Source: Pyxicephalus adspersus (lineage: Eukaryota > Chordata > Amphibia > Anura > Pyxicephalidae). Taken from it: DNA of 64,000 nt. This document shows, in pieces, positions 45,361-55,564 of the stretch. Position 1 is the first letter of the stretch. Every line of letters starts with the position of its first letter. Position numbers and translations under genes: made by a program. Where the stretch lies: positions 51,895,193-51,959,192 of the forward strand of contig NC_092859.1 of NCBI RefSeq assembly GCF_032062135.1, given 5' to 3'. Below the pieces are notes generated by a model. That model was not told the DNA's origin. It worked only from the letters and a program-made list of their open reading frames with translations, and made no database searches.

Positions 45361-45599
45361 TAATATTAGATATCCCCTCCCTCTGTTTGTTATTAAGGGT
45401 GGCCTTCCCCCTAAAAAATTGTACAGCAAAATCAAGGAAAGAAAGAGAGTAGAGGTTTCATTGTGGCAATTCAACTTATATTAATCATAAAGCAAAAATA
45501 TCAAGGTAACAGTATAATCAAAGTAGTATGCAGTCATTAGGTTACAAGATTTGGGTTTGTCCCATTGATGTCATGGGATGTCCGACCTTATGCTAGACA

Positions 45600-45790
45600 A
45601 GACAATCTCTAAATATGTCAGATAAAGCACGGCTCGAAAACTGACGCGTTTCACCCGATCTAATTTTTAGACATTTATCACAAAAAACATCACACCATTA
45701 AGACACAACTTTTTGTTGGTGGTATGTGTTTACAATATTTTGACGTGTTTCGCAAAACAAACTGTTCGCTTCTTTAGGAAAAAGGAAAAA
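45600..45790 (-). mobile_element. Penelope-like terminus with two hammerhead-like motifs
   Basis: On the minus strand GAAACACGTCA (about 45752-45742) and GAAACGCGTCA (about 45652-45642) are preceded by AAGAAGCGAACA...TTTTGC and TTAGATCGGGT respectively. The GAAAC-RC-GTC core with a minimal stem III is the form known from Penelope-like hammerheads. The CUGANGA box is degenerate in both. No Penelope coding sequence adjoins. Confidence 0.4.
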
Positions 45791-46039
45791 GACCTATATA
45801 ATAAAGACAATTCATTTTCAGTTTGACATTGCTGACATTCATTTCAATCATTTTATAATCTACAGAAATAAAAAATGAAAAAATGTTTCTTACATAACAA
45901 CCAGGTTCCCAGAAAAGCGATAATAGCCAAGGGGAGCAACTGAAAGGAGAACTTCCACAGACCATTCTTACAGACAGGGTATTGGGGGATAGATCTTTAT
46001 AATCTAAGAATAACATACAAATGTATAAATACCTAGTTA

Positions 46040-47480
46040 TAATTTGTTTCAATAGTTTTTATTACATTTTTCATAATAAACGATATCGTAACAACAACAA
46101 GTATATTATCTATAATGAAACAATAAACATTGTTCTATTGGTTGATATATATCATACCTATCATAAAAAAGTATCAAAATTAGGGTATTTAAAGAAAAAA
46201 ATAAACATAAAAAGAATATTAGATTGGAAAAAAAAGGTTAAAGCAAGGAAGGAAAGAAAAAGAAAGAAAGACATGGCTTCTGCTATTAAACATTGTGAAC
46301 ATTTATTCATAAGCACAATATAGATTAGTATGTCAAATAACATCCGAAACAGATGGAATATTATTAGATTTCCAACACTAGATTTTTTAAAAAAAATATT
46401 GTGTTTGGCTGACAATAAAATACGTATGATTGGAGTTCTGACCTTTGGATGGACAATATCTATATGAAGTATCACTAACTGGGGTGTTGGAACAATTGGG
46501 ACATTGGTTAATTCTAAGATTACTGTAAAAAGTGAGTTCCAGTATGATCCCAGGGATGGACAGCACCTGAACATCTGTGACAATAAACCCACTTTTCCAC
46601 ATTGTATCCAGCAGTTGGGAGAGTAATTTGCAAGGAATTTAGACATTTTGTAAGGTGTATAATGCCCCCTTTACAATATTTTATTCAACAATTCCCTGTG
46701 ATAGGCAGAACTAGTGGCCTTCTGGGTTATAGATATTGGTTTTCCCCATAACTGGGCAGATATGGACTTGCCCATTTCTTTCTCCCATTTTAACATAGAA
46801 TGTGTTTTAGTAAAAAAAATTAATATTTTTAAAAACTTTGTAACAACAGAAAATTCCATTAGCATGTGAGGATGATTGCAGTATTTGGTTTAGTTTCTGG
46901 TGTGCAATAATTTTGGATGGAATTAAATCTAAAATTTAATACAATGTATGAGGCAATACGGTTGGCTCAGTGGTTAGCACTCTCCCGTTTGCAACACTCA
47001 GTCACAGATTTGTATCCCCGCCAGGACTCTATCCACAAGGAGTTTGTATGTTCTTCTGGTGTTTGTGAGGGTTTCCACTGGCTACTTTGGTTTCCTTTCA
47101 CATCACATCAGATTGTGAGCCCCTTCGAGGGACAGCTATTGATATGTCAAAGGACTTTGTAAAGGTAATGTGTCAGTGCTATATAAATACTGGCTAATAA
47201 TAATAATAATTGCTGTTTATACTTTTTACTGCTTCTTGTTGTATTTTAGAAAAATTTCCTTTTCCACTTGAGTGTGTGTCTAATTAAAGAACTGCCTGGG
47301 TGAATTGTTGTACAAGTGCATTCAAGTTTAGACAAAGGTTTGGAAAATTCATTGATTTAGGGAGGCCTTTGAATGATGAATAATTGGAACTAATAAAAGT
47401 TTCACTTAGTTCATCAGCTTGGTCAGAGAGGTCTGGTTCATACCTATTTGGTAATTGCACCAATTTCAAAACTTAAAGGG
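46040..47480 (-). mobile_element. L1-type LINE ORF2 C-terminus, antisense, split by a SINE
   Basis: Minus-strand segments include QLPNRYEPDLSDQADELSE (47470-47290), KTHSMLKWEKEMGKSISAQL (46810-46740) and, at 46660-46380, NYSPNCW, LGSYWNSLFTVILELTN and VRTPIIRILLSAKHNIFFKK, the ORF2 C-terminal domain. The 3' end is near 46043 (antisense TTTCAATAGTTTTTATTAC). A SINE at 46952-47210 interrupts it. Confidence 0.82.
46952..47210 (+). mobile_element. tRNA-derived SINE with L2-type tail
   Basis: TGGCTCAGTGGTTAGCAC at 46963 is a pol III A box, and a drifted B box (CAGATTTGTATCCCC) follows at about 47005. The body includes GTTTGTATGTTCT and GGGTTTCCAC. The tail GATTGTGAGCCCCTTCGAGG at 47111 and GTGCTATATAAATAC match L2 3' ends, and it closes with (TAA)n at about 47196-47210. 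The 81-codon frame inside is incidental. It is not a tRNA gene. Confidence 0.88.
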
Positions 47481-47541
47481 CTGCTGGTATTTTAATTGTC
47501 ATTTTTTGTATTGTAACTCCTATAGTATATGACTTAAAAGT

Positions 47542-47544
<3 letters not shown>

Positions 47545-47573
<29 letters not shown>
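47545..47573. repeat. (TA)n microsatellite
   Basis: Uninterrupted TA dinucleotide run of about 29 bp. Confidence 0.95.
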
Positions 47574-47575
<2 letters not shown>

Positions 47576-47680
47576 AATAGAAAGCCTTGCCTAAACAAAT
47601 ACTAAAACAGCAAAATATATAAATTATTATTATACAAAAACAATTTATAGAATTACTTTTATTAGACAATATGCATATAT

Positions 47681-48074
47681 CATAGGGTAGGCAAACTTTT
47701 TTAGTCGAGGGCCGCAATCTGAAAAAAAATTTGCCAGAGAGGACAGGTTGATGGCAGAGTGGCCCCCTGAACGTTGCATCATGATGGCAAAACCCCGCCC
47801 ACTCTCCTATCGCAAGCTCAGAGCCTGTGATGCGAGAGTGGGCGGGTTGTGTGCGTTGACACAGCCCCTCCACTCTCCCATCGCAAGCTCAGAGCCTGTG
47901 ACAGGAACGTAGACGGGTATTGTGCAGTGACAGCCCACCCACTCACCCATCGCAGGCTCAGATCCAGGGACGTGTTTTGCGTCTCCGGCCAGAGTCGCGG
48001 AACACCCAAAGGGCCGGAGAAACATCCCCATTGGGCCGTATATATCCCCACAGACCGTACTTTGCCCATGCCTG
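47681..48074. mobile_element. hAT-like MITE with internal tandem repeats
   Basis: The left end CATAGGGTAGGCAAAC and the right end GTACTTTGCCCATGCCTG are imperfect inverted repeats of a common hAT type, followed inward by GAGGGCCGCA and GGGCCGTAT. Three internal units of about 65-70 bp share CCCACTCTCCxATCGCAAGC and TCAGAGCCTGTGA. No 8-bp target duplication was found, so the ends have drifted. The overlapping open frames come from the GC-rich repeats. Confidence 0.65.
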
Positions 48075-48079
48075 TCATT

Positions 48080-48697
48080 GACTAACAGACAACACATTAA
48101 AAACAATAAAATACATTGTACAATAAACCTGTGCCCAATTTAGTCCACATAAACCAGGGCCCTCACATGTATGTGCATAGGTCGATGTATGTATTGATTT
48201 GTGGGGGCTGTTTTATCTAGCAAAATCAGAATTTCGCTCGCCCGTGCGTATGCACGATCCCACATCCGACCCTCTAACCTATTTATCAACGCATTTAAGG
48301 CAATGAGAATACGCTGGCGTATTCTCCCAACATTTCTGAACTGGAATGATGTGGCACTTCGAGGCGCACATCTCCGGCTGCTTGACCCCAGCGAGCTTGC
48401 ATTAAAAGCCATTCTTTCCCTAACAAATCATTCTTTAATATGGTACACATCTTAAAACATATATATTAGCTTAAAAATAAGCATATTTTTAAATGACCTA
48501 ACATTTTTGGGTTCAGGAAGAGCTAACTGATTTCAGCTGTTGACAACACTTATGATGCCTGATCGGAGGATCCGCCTGGTGATAAATCCCTGAGTACTCT
48601 GGCAGGGGAGACCTCACTTTTGCCTGCGGACTAGATCATCCACCCACATTCCTGTTTGCTTCTATATATATATTAGATTAGGATAACATACCAAAGA

Positions 48698-48738
<41 letters not shown>

Positions 48739-49980
48739 GCACAATAACTGCTTTTGTTTTTTAAACTTTGAATGTTTCAATGACCATCTTGCAATTGATA
48801 AGTCAATGTTAATGCTATGTTATTGTGTTTGTAGCCATATTGTTTCATTGGAATAATATGTCTTTATTACCAACTTTAAATGTTTGTTCCGCATAAATAT
48901 TTTATAATCCAGTTTTCCACTCTTGATAGGTCCAAATTGCATATTGGTTTTGTATTTTTTGAATGAAATATTTCTTGGTCCATTTTTGAAATATTTTGGC
49001 TTTATATGAAAGTGTGGGTTTACATGTGTTTGTGTGTGTGTGTGTTTTTTGTCAGGTAAATTTAGTGGTGTCTGTGTGATCCAACAGACCTACAATCTAA
49101 AGTAAACTGTGCTTGTTTTTGAGCATTTCCTTTCTACGAATTGTTGAAAGGCCAAAAACAGCACAACTGTCTTATTAAAACTCAGGTGTTGTGCGCCAAT
49201 GTGAAACCGCTATGTGCGCGTAAACTGTGTTCCTCAGCAGAGATGTCGCATCATCATTCGGGTAAGTTTTTTTTTGTGTATATTGTTTGTTTTGCTTCAT
49301 GTGTACATACATGCATATACACTATGTATGTATACATTTCAATGTGTGTATATATACATAAAAAAAAAACAATTATAGGAAGAAATAGGCAAAGATGTTT
49401 TTTTTTTGGCATATTGCCTAACACGTATGTACTTCAAATTGAAAGATTGCCTATTTCTTCGTATGATTTCTGATATCATGGGTTTGGGTCAAAGCTAGTT
49501 TAAAACGTTAAAGGAAAGTGTGCAGCCTTCTCTTCATCTCGGTTTTTTTATTGTTCATACATATACATGCACATATTTAGATTTGGCTAAGCATCGCTTA
49601 TGCAGCCTGAAAAGCATGAAAGATACAATCCAACACCATCTAGTTGCCAACAAAACATGATTTAACATGTAACTGAATGGTAACATCCCTTTAGAGGGAA
49701 CCTCTGGCAAGTCTCTGGAATGTCACATCAGTGTACTACTGTACCTATGTAGATGTTATTGCTTCTGGTAAAAGGTGGAATCCACCTTTATGTGCTTCCA
49801 CTAACAAGCTGATGTAATTAAGTGAATATATTGTGGTCCGAGGTCTATAATGGCATTCAAACTGCATAAACACCCTGAAAGAGCAATAAAGTATGTTTTG
49901 CACAAAGTATTTTTGTCCCTGGAAATTTTATTTACTAATACTATTTGAATCATGTAAACACCTAAACAATGCATACAGTC
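48080..49980. other. intronic stretch, mostly unclassified
   Basis: The segment 48210-48410 resembles 52130-52270 (TTTATCAAxGC, GCGAGCTTGC/GCGAGCTTCC), perhaps a MITE family. A (TA)n run lies at about 48697-48735. A perfect hairpin AAAGGTGGA/TCCACCTTT is near 49773. Sequence at 49140-49264 ends in ATG plus five codons and a strong GTAAGTTTTT donor, and I could not link it to any gene. Confidence 0.35.
48697..48735. repeat. (TA)n microsatellite
   Basis: Pure TA dinucleotide run of about 38 bp. Confidence 0.95.
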
Positions 49981-49986
49981 CAGTAT

Positions 49987-51055
49987 TTAACCACCTGGGC
50001 GGTTACCGAGAACCTGGTTTGGGGTAAGAAAACTTGCTAAAAGCGTTTACCCCGAACCAGGTTCAAGGTAGCTAAAAATAGAAACAAGCGTTACAGTGCA
50101 ATCTGATTGTCATACAACATTGTATGACAATCGGATTACAACTGAAAAAAAAACACTTACCCTGTCCCCGCAGCTTCTCCGGAGATGTCTTCTGTCTTCT
50201 CCCAGCATGTGCAGTGACGATCTCCGGGGTTTTTCGGTGACGTCGCTACATGCGTCGGTGCGGGCGGGAGGCGGGGCGGTAAATTTAAATCATTTTGTAT
50301 TGGATTCAATACTAAAAAGCTGTATTGAGTCCAATACAAAGAAATCTTTATATATTATATATATATAATTATATAATATATATAATTTTATTATATATAT
50401 ATATATATACTATTTTTTTTTTTAAGTTTTTTTGTTTTATAAATTTTTTTTTAAAGTTTAATAATAAATTTATTGTTATGCCTAAGAATTATAGCCTACA
50501 ATCTAAAATAAATTTCCATGCAAAAAATGTAACGCTTTTTGCATGGAAGTACGGAAAGAATTAGAACAATTTGCGTTCGCGTACGCGTCCCTCGGCTATT
50601 CCTGATGATGTCAGTGCATATGCCCATCGACAGGGGTCGTAGCGATAAAATTTAAATATTTTGTATTAGATTCAATACAAAGTCCTGTATCCAGTCCAAT
50701 ACAAAATAATACAAGATACATTTATGTGGTTTTGTCTATAGGTATGTGACGTTGGACTTTTAAAAACTTTAAAATTTACCACACTAGGGAGGTGTTTTAT
50801 AAAAATATAGTACTATACAGTATACCGAATTATTGCATTTTCAGTATTTTTGATTTATGTATATGTATTGTATTGTTATGTATTTACATGATTGTGTGTT
50901 TCAAACTTTAATATATTCATGATATTTACTAGACCCTTGTTTGGACATATTTCTGTAAGTTACAGGTCTACAGTTTAAAAAAAAAATTTCATGAAAAACA
51001 GTGTACCACTTCTGGTACAGAAATCCAGATATCAGTAAAACGCCCAGGAGGTTAA
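49987..51055. mobile_element. piggyBac-type non-autonomous element with TTAA ends
   Basis: TTAACCACCTGGGCGGT at the left and ACGCCCAGGAGGTTAA at the right are terminal inverted repeats flanked by the TTAA target. The 1069-bp interior has no transposase. It holds a perfect 13-bp hairpin at 50105-50132, an AT-rich core at 50350-50470 with (TA)n, and two related blocks (GTATTxGATTCAATAC... AGTCCAATACAAA) near 50300 and 50670. These suggest a duplication or an insertion of a sister MITE. Confidence 0.85.
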
Positions 51056-52913
51056 GAGTGCTTGACCCTGCTTGTGAGCTTGTCAGTAAATGTGGTTTGA
51101 TGGACCACCTTCCATCACCATTAGGTGTAGTTGAATGAGTCTGCAACTGAGCTGGACAGCTAATTGACAACCTGTTTGGGCAGGGAGTAGAAGTGTGTTT
51201 ATGTACAATAAGGCTAAGATCAGGCAGCACAGCACAATGAGAGCAAACCCATAACAATACCACAAATGAACAGAGGAGTTGTGTAGAACAGTGGCAGCAA
51301 ATCAACATGTGTAAAGTTTGTTAAAAGAAAACCACAGCTTATTCAGCAAATGTCAGACTATTAAACAAAATACAATTAATAAAAACCATGACAATTTATT
51401 CATCAAAGGAATACCTACATAATACATTCAAATACCAATATGTGACAATATGACTTTGAGAATGGGAAAAAGGCAATAAGGGGGGTCAAGTACCAGTTTG
51501 GAGTGGAAACCATGCATATATTTGTATTCATGGATAAAATTACAAATTCTTTAATAACAATGATTACATATACAATGTAAGAAAACAGGTTGAAGAATTG
51601 CTAACCAATTGAGACCAACATTTTAAAACAGGCACAAAAACATTGCAGCAACAGATGAAGCTAACAATAATGAAGATTACATGTAGTATAACATCTTTGC
51701 CAATAATCTTTTTTTCAAATATTTGATTTCTCAAAAGCCAAACTATAATGAAATTTGAATCAGATCCAAAATGATTGGAACTTTTTTTTTAACATTCATA
51801 CTATTGTGTGATGAGATGACATATTAAAAAGTGGTAATTAGTATCTATACAGCTTGATATGAATTAATTTGCAGTGTTGCAACCAGTCCAATGGACTGAA
51901 CCAATTTTCTTAATTAGTATAATGTAACATAAAAATTTAGCACTTACCCCCCAAAAAAAAATAAATAAATAAATCACTAAAAAATTCAAATTGACATGTA
52001 ATGGACTGTAGATGCGCACAGAACAGGGACCAGATGAGGCCTAATTGATTGCTATGACATCACCATTGCTTAACAGACCCTCCCCAATGGCACATCTGAA
52101 AATTAGTTCCCTTTATTGGCAAATTCTCGACCCCACTGCTCATTTATCAATGCTGTAATCTGGCTGGCGAGCGCACCAGCATTTTCTATCGGATCTCAGT
52201 AATACATCCTGCCCCATAGATCGTATATGTGCCTAGCGAGCTTCCGCGCATTTGCTTGATAAATCAGCCTTATTGTAACAAACCTTCTGTTAATCATTTA
52301 TATAAATAATAGAGCCATAAGAAAAAGGTATATTTCTGCTTAGGGTGCACTATTTTGAGTACCATAATTTCTAGGTATTATGTGGGTGTGCACAATTTGA
52401 AACATTGTTATATTTGGTATCTACTCAATGGAATCTTGTTTTTTATATCTTAACTTAAAAATAAAAATGTTATTGTTTGTGCCATAAAATAAATTTGCAC
52501 ATTTTTTGCTAAAAATAAAGGTTTAAAAAACAATGGTTCATTATAAATTTTAGTGGGTATAGTATTTTTTATTTTACATGTTCTCTGCTTTCAGTCTAAT
52601 TATAAAGCAAAACAGTGAATGAGACTTTCAGCAATGAGACTCCTGCCATTTGAAGTACATGCACCTAGAAGACTATTGCCAAAGAGTTGCAGATTTCCGT
52701 ACTTTATATAGCTAAGGCACCAATGTAATGCATAGGTTTGGTATTTAGGTATTTTTTATGCCTAAAATATGTATTTTAATGTGTGCAGATAGAAAGGCTT
52801 TAACTTTCCAAAATGTCAACAATTTTATACAAATGTCTTTCTACAGCTAGCAATCCTTAAAGTATGTTTGTGTATTATTTTTTTTTTACTGTTGAATGTT
52901 TTTCTTTTTTAAG
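51056..52913. other. end of HBEGF intron 4, mostly unclassified
   Basis: AT-rich sequence, with a segment at 52130-52270 related to 48210-48410. There is no coding match. It ends in the long T-rich tract before exon 5. Confidence 0.35.
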
Positions 52914-52980
52914 GTGCCATAGAAGAGGAGCTTATAATGTGGAAAATGGAGAAAAGCTAAAGTTTGGGCATCCTATGTAA
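52914..52980 (+). CDS. HBEGF: HBEGF exon 5 coding part: cytoplasmic tail and stop
   Basis: A long T-rich tract and AAG at 52911-52913 form the acceptor. The first base completes the Arg codon begun in the previous exon. The tail reads CHRRGAYNVENGEKLKFGHP plus Met and then TAA at 52978. It aligns with human HRRGGYDVENEEKVKLG but ends two residues shorter, and the human MTNSH end, including the phosphorylated Ser207, has no counterpart. The tail is a normal in-frame end, not a frameshift in this read, although a sequencing or assembly error cannot be excluded without transcripts. Confidence 0.95.
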
Positions 52981-54110
52981 AGACATTTGTAGTGACCTAC
53001 AAAAATACTATGTTGTAAAAACATGAACTTAAAACCATAATAATTAGTTCTAGCAATAGATTACATGTATTTCTAACCAGCAACAATACAAAAGATGTTT
53101 AACGACTTTTAAAAAGTGGTGTATTTATTATATTTTTTTACACAAGTATTAACATCTAACTATTCAGAATATGTGGCATGGAAGTATGAAGTGTGAGCCT
53201 CAACTCTGCTTTACTCCTTGCCCAAATGACATAATTTTTCCACAAAAGAGCAATCCAATAGCAGTTAACTTGTATTTGCTTAACTGCTGCTGCTGCATTT
53301 GTTTTCATGTAGACTGAACTAACATCAACAAAATTGGATTATGATATATTAAAATATATCTTTACCCAAAAAATGTTAACAGTTTTAAATAGAATGTGAA
53401 AAGTTTAGTATTTCTAATATGTTTTACTGCTACCTGTTCCTCTGCTAGAGATATTTACTTTTATTTTCTTTTTCTGGGGATAACCTTGCACAGTACAGAA
53501 ATTAGGGTAAAATCTGGAACAAGGTAACCAAACACAAAAAAATCAGAGGTCGTATAATCTTCCTTCTTAACCTATTTTTTTCCTATTTAAAACTGCAAGC
53601 CTTTTTGGTAAAGATATATTTTACTGTATTAAGATCCAGTTTTGTTGTAGTTCCTACTACAGTAAAACCTGACAGGAAAAATAAAGTTATTGGTATAGAT
53701 ACAATTTAAAAAATCATTATGAAGATCCACACGTGATATCTAACTCCAGTCCCACCTCTTTAAATTATTTATTTAGTTTTGGACAGTGCATATAAAAATT
53801 GCTATCCATTATTACAGTTACAGATGGTAGCCCCACTGGGAAACTATTCATTCAATTCATGTTCCTGGGACATCCATACATGAAATGGGGGGGTTGCTTG
53901 TCACTAGGGCAAACAATATTGCCAGAAATGTTATCTCTTTCTTATTCAATAAAACATGCCGATGTTTTTGTGTATGTCTCCTTTGAGAGATTTTTCTGAG
54001 CTGTTTTCACACCAAAATTGACTAACATCGCTTGTTAAGATGTGATTTGTAAAAATGATGTTAAAAATTGAAATGAGATGCTGAGAAATAAAGGAAACAA
54101 GAGGTATGGA
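52981..54110 (+). other. HBEGF: probable HBEGF 3' UTR
   Basis: The stretch after the stop is AT-rich, has no protein similarity and lacks the transposon signatures seen elsewhere. It holds three AATAAA hexamers, at 53680-53685, 53948-53953 and 54087-54092, and a TTATTTATTTA motif at 53766-53776 of the AU-rich element type. Human HBEGF mRNA is short-lived with AU-rich elements, so this fits. A further untranslated exon, as in human, cannot be excluded. The right boundary is a guess set by the last hexamer and by the element starting at 54392. Confidence 0.45.
53680..53685 (+). terminator. HBEGF: candidate poly(A) signal AATAAA
   Basis: This is the first canonical hexamer after the HBEGF stop, 700 bp downstream, followed by T- and A-rich sequence. 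Two other AATAAA hexamers lie at 53948 and 54087, so the used site cannot be decided from sequence. Confidence 0.35.
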
Positions 54111-54391
54111 AAATTTAAGGATAATAATACCAACCTCTCTTTCTGAAAATGCTGGTTGTCATTTTTAGTATTGTGCAAGACACCGACTCACAGCAGGTAT
54201 GCAGATAAGAAGTTCTGTTCTGTTCAGATATAACATTGTTTGCTTTTGCCTATTTCAGGTCAGTAAATCAAAGCATTAGGAGCTTGGCAAATGGCAAGTT
54301 ATCAGTTTCAACTCCCATACTTCTCTTGACTATAGGGGCCCTAAAGTACATAAAATATGTCATGCTGAATGTTTGATTTCTAATCTGTAGC

Positions 54392-54913
54392 CAGAAACAG
54401 TGTCACAATCTGTAAACAAGCTTCAATAGCTGTAGCAACTAGCAGGTTCACAATAATAAATATGCTGTGTCCAGGACACAGGCAGCTGTAATGATGCAGG
54501 AGCAAGACAGGAGCGTAGTCAGGAAGTCGGTATCTGGGTAGATCAGGTTAGCAGGTAAGCACTAAAGAGTAGCCTGTAATTCCTTAGCCATAGGTCAGTA
54601 CGCAAGTGTGTGGATGAGAGAGCAATGGATCAACAGCAAAAAGCAAGACACTGCCATGAAGCACAATAATTTTGCACACAGGAAATTCAAGGCAGGGCTT
54701 GAATAGGAAGTCAGGGGCAGGAGCAGGAGGCTAACCAGCACTTCAGGTAGCTTACTGGGCAGAGCTACCGGCAAGACACAGAAGCAGCTCTGGGTCCTGA
54801 TCTTGATCCTGAGAAACAGTTTGGCTGTTTTCTAAGATGGTTCTTTTGCCCAAATTGCTCTTAAGAATTCCTCTACCACTGTCCTTCCCCCTACACGGTG
54901 ACACATGTTTCTG
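54392..54913. mobile_element. 0.52-kb element with 15-16 bp inverted ends, LTR-like
   Basis: CAGAAACAGTGTCAC at 54392-54406 is the reverse complement of GTGACACATGTTTCTG at 54898-54913 apart from one inserted base. The interior (AGGAGCGTAGTCAGGAA, GGTCAGTACGCAAGTG) resembles antisense gypsy LTR or leader sequence. TGTCACAA...GTGACA also fits LTR ends, but no 5-bp duplication adjoins them. It may be a MITE or an LTR remnant. Confidence 0.5.
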
Positions 54914-55384
54914 TTTCATAAAATAAATAGCTGCAGTCGTTTTGATGAGGCTAAATTTTCTGAAGAGGACCTTTTAATTGCCTTTTCAGTCTGGCTCCCT
55001 TCCAACTGCCTAAATCAGGCACTATTTGTAAGTAAAAAATGCTCTAATAATAAATTCTTGTCTTTTTCATTACACTTTAAATCAAACTTACATTCTTTGA
55101 TTTTTCAACTTCAGAGGCATTATACCACAATATTGATTAGCGATGTTCGGTCAAACACCATGTACCACCTTTCTCTGTTTCATAAATAGAGGCCTAAATG
55201 TACTGTGTGTTTCCACTGAAGTTCACCTTTTACTTATGTATGAGGCGTTTAAGGCCCATTTTAAATGCCTCATATAAATGGTCACCCTATTTAAATGGTC
55301 CATATACAGGATGTCTCAAATTACACATGAAAGTGAGTTTAATTATATTTTTATATTATATCAACAAAGCCATCATGTTCAAAC

Positions 55385-55560
55385 GCCTTGAAGACTAGTT
55401 ATATGCCTTCACGTGAGCATCTCCGTTTTCTACAGCTTTCAGCCACCTTTGGACGGCAAGCCTGTCTGACGTTTTGTAGCATTTATTCCCCGATCTCCCT
55501 GCAGGCTGTGCAGATTCTTTCCTCAAGCTGTGACAGGTTACGGGGCTTAGTGGTATACAC
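55385..55560 (-). pseudogene. mariner/IS630-type transposase, C-terminal end
   Basis: The minus strand encodes VYTTKPRNLSQLEERICTAC and REIGE, and then MLQNVRQACRP, the conserved end of the same transposase family (usual form VYxxKPRNLDELExRI...MLxNVxRN). It resumes about 20 codons after the point where the N-terminal half breaks off at 58440. This supports one original gene split by the L1. Confidence 0.7.
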
Positions 55561-55564
55561 CTTG

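Larger units (their letters stand above)
14703..52980 (+). other. HBEGF: HBEGF gene, 3' half: three coding exons
   Basis: The three coding exons join in frame across introns of 25,089 bp (14863-39951) and 12,806 bp (40108-52913). Both introns have GT-AG ends and both interrupt a codon after its second base. The joined frame runs from the end of the propeptide through the basic region, six-cysteine EGF domain, juxtamembrane stalk, transmembrane helix and tail to a TAA. HB-EGF is made as a membrane-anchored ligand of EGFR and ErbB4 that is shed by metalloproteases and binds heparan sulphate. The introns are much longer than in human and are filled with old transposons. No premature stop is seen. 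The first coding exons are not recognisable in 1-14700 and are inferred to lie upstream. Confidence 0.93.

Noticed and set aside
46952..47040. Possible tRNA gene
   Set aside because: A-box-like sequence is present but the B box is degenerate, no cloverleaf forms, and a SINE body with L2 tail follows.
47807..48106. Overlapping 78- to 99-codon frames on both strands
   Set aside because: They arise from GC-rich internal tandem repeats of a hAT-like MITE.
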